DNA of 64,000 bases from Owenia fusiformis. Its lineage: Eukaryota > Annelida > Polychaeta > Sabellida > Oweniidae. The notes below the pieces were generated by a model that saw only the letters and a program-made list of their open reading frames with translations, had not been told where the DNA came from and ran no database searches. How positions within the stretch are numbered: the first letter of the stretch is position 1; every line of letters starts with the position of its first letter. The stretch is from the NCBI GenBank assembly GCA_903813345.2, contig CAIIXF020000005.1, forward strand, positions 7,257,375 through 7,321,374, written 5' to 3'. A program made the position numbers and the translations under genes. Shown here piece by piece: positions 57,831-64,000 of this stretch.

Positions 57831-58230
57831 TTGTCATTTCGCTTTGGCACCTGTGTGTTTATATCTATTAATGTGTTAATTAACACAAAGATCTATGTCA
57901 GATCCTATTATTGCTATATTCATGAAATAAGCTCTTTTCTCCTAATTTAACATCAAACTTCTTATGTAATATTTCACATTGTTCTCTAATAATGCGATTC
58001 TATGACTATTTACTGTGGTACTAGTAAATCACACACAAGGGAGAGCAGATCATGAGAAACTAAATGGGTTCAATGACTGTTTAATTTAAATACAAATTTG
58101 ATTAATTGCATCCCATACAATACTATGCTATTGCATGATAAGCAATCCATAGGGACCCAAAAATTGATTCTATGGAGTTGGGTAATTTGTTCTCAGATAA
58201 TGACCTGATGGGTAATCATACATTGCATGC

Positions 58231-58345
58231 AAAACAAGGCATTAACATGCAAAATGTCACCATCTTCAATTTGCAACAGACGTCAACTGCCAAACACCAT
58301 CCATAAAAAGTGATGTAGCAAACTGTTATGTAATAGAGCACTGGG
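58231..58345 (+). mobile_element. TGTCACCAC-family MITE, partial
   Basis: CAAGGCATTAACATGCAAAA, then ATGTCACCATCTTCAATTTG and CAACTGCCAAACACCATCCA. The right hairpin end is missing. Confidence 0.55.
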
Positions 58346-58852
58346 ATGTGTATATAGAAGCTTGGCAGACAAGTGACATCTTGGAGAGTGTCCAACAATT
58401 ACCCACATGGAGGACATTGCCTCCCTGTCCTCTAATAGAAAATATTCATATAGATCTTCAAATTGGTGGTGCATCAAAAGTGAGACTTTATATTTATCAA
58501 TATTTTTCAACAGATATGCTCTTTATGAAGTGGAGATGGGGACATAGAAAATACAACTAGAAAAACAGCAACTTCGCAGGTAAAAAATCCCACTGAACAA
58601 AACAAAATCAAATTAATCATTAGTTTGAACGCCACATTGTCGATCGAGTGCTCTAGTTCAAGATTACTTTTGAGTGTCACATGAAGGTATATTCTTTTTA
58701 TTGAAGAAAATCTTAATTCTTAATGAGAGAATAAATATCTCCTTATTCAAAGACATATATCATATTTCTTATTTATTTTGCACTTCAGGTTGGTTACAAT
58801 ACAAATGCATCTAAGCTGCCAATCAGCTAAATCTTACAAAATTGATACAATA

Positions 58853-58982
58853 CACGAGCATGCAAAATGTCACTACCTTCCATTTGTTACAGACACCAAA
58901 TGACAAACACCAACCACCAAACACAGTCAATAAAAATGGAGACTTTAAGAATATGTCACCACTTGTGGTGTTGACAAAATAA
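58853..58982 (+). mobile_element. TGTCACCAC-family MITE
   Basis: CATGCAAAATGTCACTACCT, CCATTTGTTACAGACACCAA and the end ATGTCACCACTTGTGGTGTT. About 130 bp. Confidence 0.65.
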
Positions 58983-59509
58983 AAAAAATAAAACAGATTT
59001 TGAATAATAAGATACTTTATAAGAATGTTTGTACTTAAAGAGATGTTCCGGACAAACAATTTTTCAGCTATTTTCAGAAGATGAATTTACAGTTCTTTGT
59101 ATGAGTAATTATAATCAAGCACTCTCTTCATATAATACTATAAATGATATATAATTTTCTTGGCATATATCTAGAAAAGCTTGCCAATCAAACTATCAGG
59201 TAATAAGCCAATCAACAATCAATCAAGCAATCAACTAAACAATATGCTCATCAATGAACAAGGTATTGAGCTCAATTGTAATTAGGATTGATTTGTATTT
59301 TGATATAAATACAATCAAATGAAGGTAGAAGTTGTAAGCGGTAAGTCTAAGATATTGCTTCTAGGTTATTTGAGTAAATCAAATTTTCCTTATCGTGAAA
59401 TCCTCAATTTGCGATCGTGATTTTGCTGGGATCATATCCAGATTATAGAGCTAGAGATGATCATGTAACAAGTAGGTCAATAGACTTTTACCCAATTTAT
59501 CCCCAGCTA

Positions 59510-60025
59510 CAGTAAAACTTGTCTAAGTGGAACACCTTTGGTACCTCAGCTACAGTAAAACTTGTCTAAGTGGAACACCTTTGGTACCTCAGCTACAGTA
59601 AAACTTGTCTAAGTGGAACACCTTTGGTACCTCAGCTACAGTAAAACTTGTCTAAGTGGAACACCTTTGGTACCTCAGCTACAGTAAAACCTGTCTAAGT
59701 GGAACACCTTTGGTACCTCAGCTACAGTAAAACCTGTCTAAGTAGAACACCTTTGGTACCTCAGCTACAGTAAAACCTGTCTAAGTGGAACACCTTTGGT
59801 ACCTCAGCTACAGTAAAACCTGTCTAAGTGGAACACCTTTGGTACCTCAGCTACAGTAAAACTTGTCTAAGTGGAACACCTTTGGTACCTCAGCTACAGT
59901 AAAACCTGTCTAAGTGGAACACCTTTGGTACCTCAGCTACAGTAAAACCTGTCTAAGTAGAACACCTTTGGTACCTCAGCTACAGTAAAACCTGTCTAAG
60001 TGGAACACCTTTGGTTCCTCAGCTA
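59510..60025 (+). repeat. 43-bp array: twelve copies of the left end of a pogo-like MITE
   Basis: Twelve units of exactly 43 bp: CAGTAAAACYTGTCTAAGTG + GAACACCTTTGGTACCTCAGCTA. 516 bp separate the first CAG (59510) from the CAG of the complete element (60026). Units differ only at a few bases (C/T in ACYTGT, GTGGAAC versus GTAGAAC). Confidence 0.97.
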
Positions 60026-60164
60026 CAGTAAAACCTGTCTAAGTGGAATACCTGTTCCACTTGGGAGGTGTTCCCCTTATTGAGGTTAATTTAATATGAA
60101 GTCAGTTGTTCCACTAACAGAGGTGTTCCACTTTTAAAGGTGTTCCTCTTTACAGGTATTACTG
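60026..60164 (+). mobile_element. Pogo/Tigger-like MITE, copy c, parent of the 43-bp array
   Basis: A 139-bp element with ends CAGTAAAACCTGTCTAAGTG and TTTACAGGTATTACTG, flanked by TA on both sides. Interior GTTCCACTTGGGAGGTGTTC matches other copies. Its left terminus is the repeated unit of the array before it. Confidence 0.9.
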
Positions 60165-60389
60165 TATTTGCCTATGAATGCATATAATTCAATACCAACA
60201 GTTCTAATTTGGCAGTAATACTTTAGATAACCAAATAATATTAAACTAAATAATTTAAAAAATACATAAATTCCTGTCTACAAGCGGAGTTTATACTTTA
60301 TAGGACAAAAATAATTGAAATGATACAATATCCTCAACTTACCTTTCATTTTAGTCAAATAAAGCATCACTTCAGAGAGATCTCAAAAT

Positions 60390-60490
60390 AAATAGATGGA
60401 CGGATAGACAGAGAGATAGATGGACAGACAGAGAGATAGATGGACGGACAGAGAGATAGATGGACGGACAGACGGACAGACAGACAGAAG
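60390..60490 (+). repeat. GATA/GACA/GACG microsatellite
   Basis: AGATGGACGGACAGAGAGAT is repeated about four times with GACAGACAGACAG at its end. Confidence 0.9.
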
Positions 60491-61947
60491 GACCCATCTA
60501 TGGGTGGACGCTTCACCATATTTCTATCAAACTTCATTCATTGTGATGATAAGGCTAGATTAGATAAGGATCAGACTCATTTCTTAATGAAAGAGTTAAG
60601 ATAAAGATGTGAAATTAAACCTTTTGAAGGAGGATATGAAATATAATCTAGGGAGATAAACATCTTATTACACAGATGTTATTAAGGTCACTGAGACTTG
60701 GATAGGTCTGAGGGACTTTCACAAGATACCTGAGAATTTTCAAATAACGGAAATATGCTCTTAAACTATTTCCTTGAAGATGCTAAATGGAGTCAATTGT
60801 TTCCCTTGGGTTATATTGTCATTTGTTCTTCTCATTTAACAGGCTTAAGTAATAGCTCCTGTCAATACTTTGTATTAAATAACCTTGAAACGTGTTTTGA
60901 ATTACAAATCTAATATCTTAAAGATAATAATGATGAGTCCTTGGAATTCAGGAAGATATGAAATATATATTTCATATTTGGTAGTCTGGACACAAGTCTT
61001 CACTTTATTAAATTGTGTTCCTTTAATTACACAGGTACCATTAGTTAGGTACCTGGTGGATATCTAGGTTGAATTAGAATATTGCAGACATTGAAGTTCC
61101 CTTAAAGGCCCCGTGTAAAGTTTAAACCACTTTGGATTATATTGTTGCCTTGCGGTGGATGAAACTTTTTTCAATTTCAAATGGTCATCAATCTGGCATT
61201 AAGTAAAACTCAATGTATAGCGCTCAATTTAAAAGTTCAACAACTTTTTTTTGAAATTCAACTTTTCAAAAAATATCTGAAATAGTTTATTATGTCATGA
61301 CAAACTATATTTGATTGATGAAATAATATTTTCAAAACTTGCTTTTTTATCTGTGCTTGGTGCGAGACTATCTCTTTATAGATAGCTCTCTTTATCAGCA
61401 TATTGGCCTAGAATATATTCTATTCATGAGAACAATATATGTCGACATACATATCAACGTTTAGTAGGTTAGCTGCGATAATTATACCGTGATATATAAT
61501 ACACATTGTGAGTTATGGTTAGCTGGCATGTAAAAAATCATTTTACAAGAAAATAATTACCAGTATAGTAAAAGTTATTGTTGTGTTCGCTTTTCAAGGA
61601 AGCTATAAAATACTTTTAAAAGTACCATCCGCCTTTTCTAGGTCGACATTGAGGCCAAATTAATCACTTTATATAAGTAAGTTTTAAAAGTGACAATCAC
61701 ACTTATCATTGTTATTTATTGTTATCAGCTGAGTGCTTCATCCGTTACTAGGTGATTAATCAAATCGATGGAATTACCCAGTTTCAAATCAAACTATTAC
61801 AAAAGGGATATCAATTTCTATAAAAAAAATAAAGCCATTTGCAAGAGGGATTAAATTCAGCCTACACCAAACCCCTTAACTGCGAGCCAATCATAGCCAA
61901 TCATCACTCAGCCATTATTTCAATATACATTGTTGTACACTTAAAGT

Positions 61948-62300
61948 AAAGAGGATTGGCTCCAAGGGTCTCAACTAGAAATTCGACCTTGACCTTGATC
62001 GTTGACATTGAAAATGCTTTTATTTTCTGATATTATAACCAACTATAAATTCAAAATCAGCGATCCAGAAGATTTGAACTTATAATATCCTGATCACTTC
62101 TTGTGTGTTTTGAACTTTTTTGCTTGGAAATTTGGACCAAAACTTTCAATTCAAATTTTGAAGTGAAAAATGACAGATGTTTTGATTTTGATTTTTGTAA
62201 TCACGACATGACTACTTGAAAATAAGGTTAAGGTCATAACACCATATATGACAAGAATATCGATGTTGCATTCTGGGAGCCAACCCTCCTTGCACTTAAA
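61948..62300 (+). mobile_element. Possible DNA-transposon relic with GGATTGGCTCC termini
   Basis: AGAGGATTGGCTCC at 61950 and GGAGCCAACCCTCC at 62277-62290 are inverted, and ACTTAAAGTAAA occurs beside both. No target duplication is clear. Confidence 0.35.
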
Positions 62301-64000
62301 GTAAACATATTAGCATGAATCTGTAATGCTCTCTGATTTGTTAAATCCCATACTGTAAAATGACAGCTCTCATAGGGTAATATACTTTACTAATATGAGA
62401 CCAGGGTAAGTATAATCTAGTAGATGGATCTGGTGGATATTGGAACACCCAGTATATGTATGCTGGTTGAAAAATATATCTTACATAATGCAGTCATGAG
62501 ATCCAACCAGGAATACCGGTTTATTGAAAATGATTTGTCCAAAACATCCTATATCACGGGTGTTAAAACACGAATATACCATGAGCGCATGCTTTGAGGA
62601 TCCGCGTTGTTTGAACCTACTGCCGAGCACACTTATACATTAAGACCCGTTACACAGTCATGATACCGCCGAGCAAGCTCATTGCATCATCAGGTCTGCT
62701 TTACCCCCGTGTATTTTGTCTACATCATTTTTTGAAAGATCCTGAATCTGTTGAGGATATGGACAAGGGGATATTTACATGAACAATCAATCAACATGTG
62801 AATTGCATTTATAAGGAATAAAGACTGAGATTTTATGATTTATGGAGTAATATATGACCGAAAATTTAATTCTGTTCATTCTTAAAAGACCGAAAAATAT
62901 ATACTGTAGACCAATAAATCAATTGTTCTAGCTAGTGTGACATCACATATCATATTAGAATATTTTATATTACAAGAGTTATACGCGTGAATGAATTAGT
63001 ACATAAAGTTTAAACATTACAGAAAATCCAAGTGAAGGGAAAATTTAATTGTTGGCTATATTCGTCATTGCTGACAACATTCTTGCAATTGCCGTTATCA
63101 GGGTACTTTTCCAGTGAATAAGGTAATATAAGGTTATAGAGGCTTATTTATGAATATCTACTTGAATGCTATGTTTTATCTCATCATGTGTGATAAATAT
63201 TCTAAGGGGCCTCTTAAGAAGGGCACCTTGTTACTTTCCTTTGATACATTTCTTCAATGAGAAGTTCCTGGATTATTTCATGTTCTTTGGCAGACTTATA
63301 CTATTCCCCTTTCATTTTATCTGAGCCCTTATTCCCCTTAATGGTAAAAACTCTTAATCGTATTTCAAAGAAAATCTCGTGCTTACTCGACAAATACTAT
63401 CCCATCATTCATGAGAGTAATCAACGTTATTTTCAATGTCAACGATCTCTCTGGAACCTCAGTGTGGAAAACAAGACTCATGATAAATGTATATCAGTCC
63501 AAATGAAAAACATATCTTTTGTGCAATTCTTATCTCCTTGATATTAGCATGGTTGAAATGATTACTCATTTAATTGATTTTTCGATGTCTGATAATGCAG
63601 TAACGTAATGAATTTTCGTTAGTAACAAATAGTATTGGGATGAAACCAAGGTTGCGCTGCGATTTATCAGTCACCAATTTAGATCACATTGTCAATGTCA
63701 CTCACAATTTACCTGTAACTGATTTGTTATGTATGATACTCTGTCTCAAAATCCCAATGGGATTAGCAGACATGACAATTTGCAAGTGAAATGTCATGTT
63801 AATCTGTCATCTGATATGGCATAAATCAGAATTACAAATTAACAAAGTCTATAAGTTATTAATAATCACTGTACAATATGTAGTTAATAGTTTCAGCTAT
63901 TATTTCATTTGACAGAATGTTAAACATGTGGTGTTTTGTCTCCTTTGTTAGCTTTCAAATATTATTAATGGCCTGTTATTACATATGTGTGATCATGTAA
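62301..64000. other. Sequence without a visible gene
   Basis: No ORF with recognisable domains and no long repeat. The 94-codon plus-strand ORF at 63257-63541 shows no motif. Confidence 0.5.

Noticed and set aside
1-64000. Endogenous virus-like or LTR elements
   Set aside because: No long terminal direct repeats and no gag, polymerase, capsid or envelope-like reading frames were recognised.

Overview
The window looks like a strongly AT-rich, intron-rich nuclear genome of a marine invertebrate. Gene content (IP3 receptor, sarcospan, secreted vWA protein), many short hairpin or TIR-bearing elements, several minisatellites and abundant TACATGTA-type words suggest a lophotrochozoan, perhaps a bivalve mollusc. 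The taxon is inference. All gene names rest on remembered family sequences; no search was run.

Layout. (1) 268-2634, minus strand: the 5' part of a secreted tandem von Willebrand factor A protein, with signal peptide and four exons; its 3' end runs off the left edge. Its first coding exon ends in a fourfold tandem repeat of its own splice donor. (2) 2635-7420: no firm gene; a 53-bp CCAAT-containing satellite (about 5115-5830) and two candidate small exons. (3) 7421-25964, plus strand: the 3' half of an inositol 1,4,5-trisphosphate receptor gene (ITPR). It covers the late regulatory region, transmembrane domain, GGGIGD pore, zinc finger and C-terminal tail, in about 20 exons. The tail is encoded by three apparently alternative terminal exons, two of which end in PKA-type RRxS motifs. 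(4) 26000-36280: UTR or intergenic sequence with DNA-transposon relics, a non-ATG open exon-like stretch (29948-30208) and a 1.7-kb 52-bp satellite with a 624-bp higher-order duplication. (5) 36282-50214, minus strand: a sarcospan-like four-transmembrane-family gene with large repeat-filled introns. (6) 50215-64000: no convincing gene; satellites, nested hairpin MITEs and a 43-bp array built from the end of a pogo-like MITE.

The IP3 receptor is the ER calcium-release channel gated by IP3. Sarcospan belongs to the dystrophin-glycoprotein complex of the plasma membrane. The vWA protein is extracellular. Nothing in the sequence shows that the three genes act together. I saw no CRISPR array, no prokaryotic operon and no recognisable virus-like element. 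The most rewarding items are the alternative ITPR tails with their PKA-type motifs, the multiplied splice donor of the vWA gene, the one-base misfit at the conserved luminal-cysteine exon of ITPR, and satellites that can be traced to their transposon parent.
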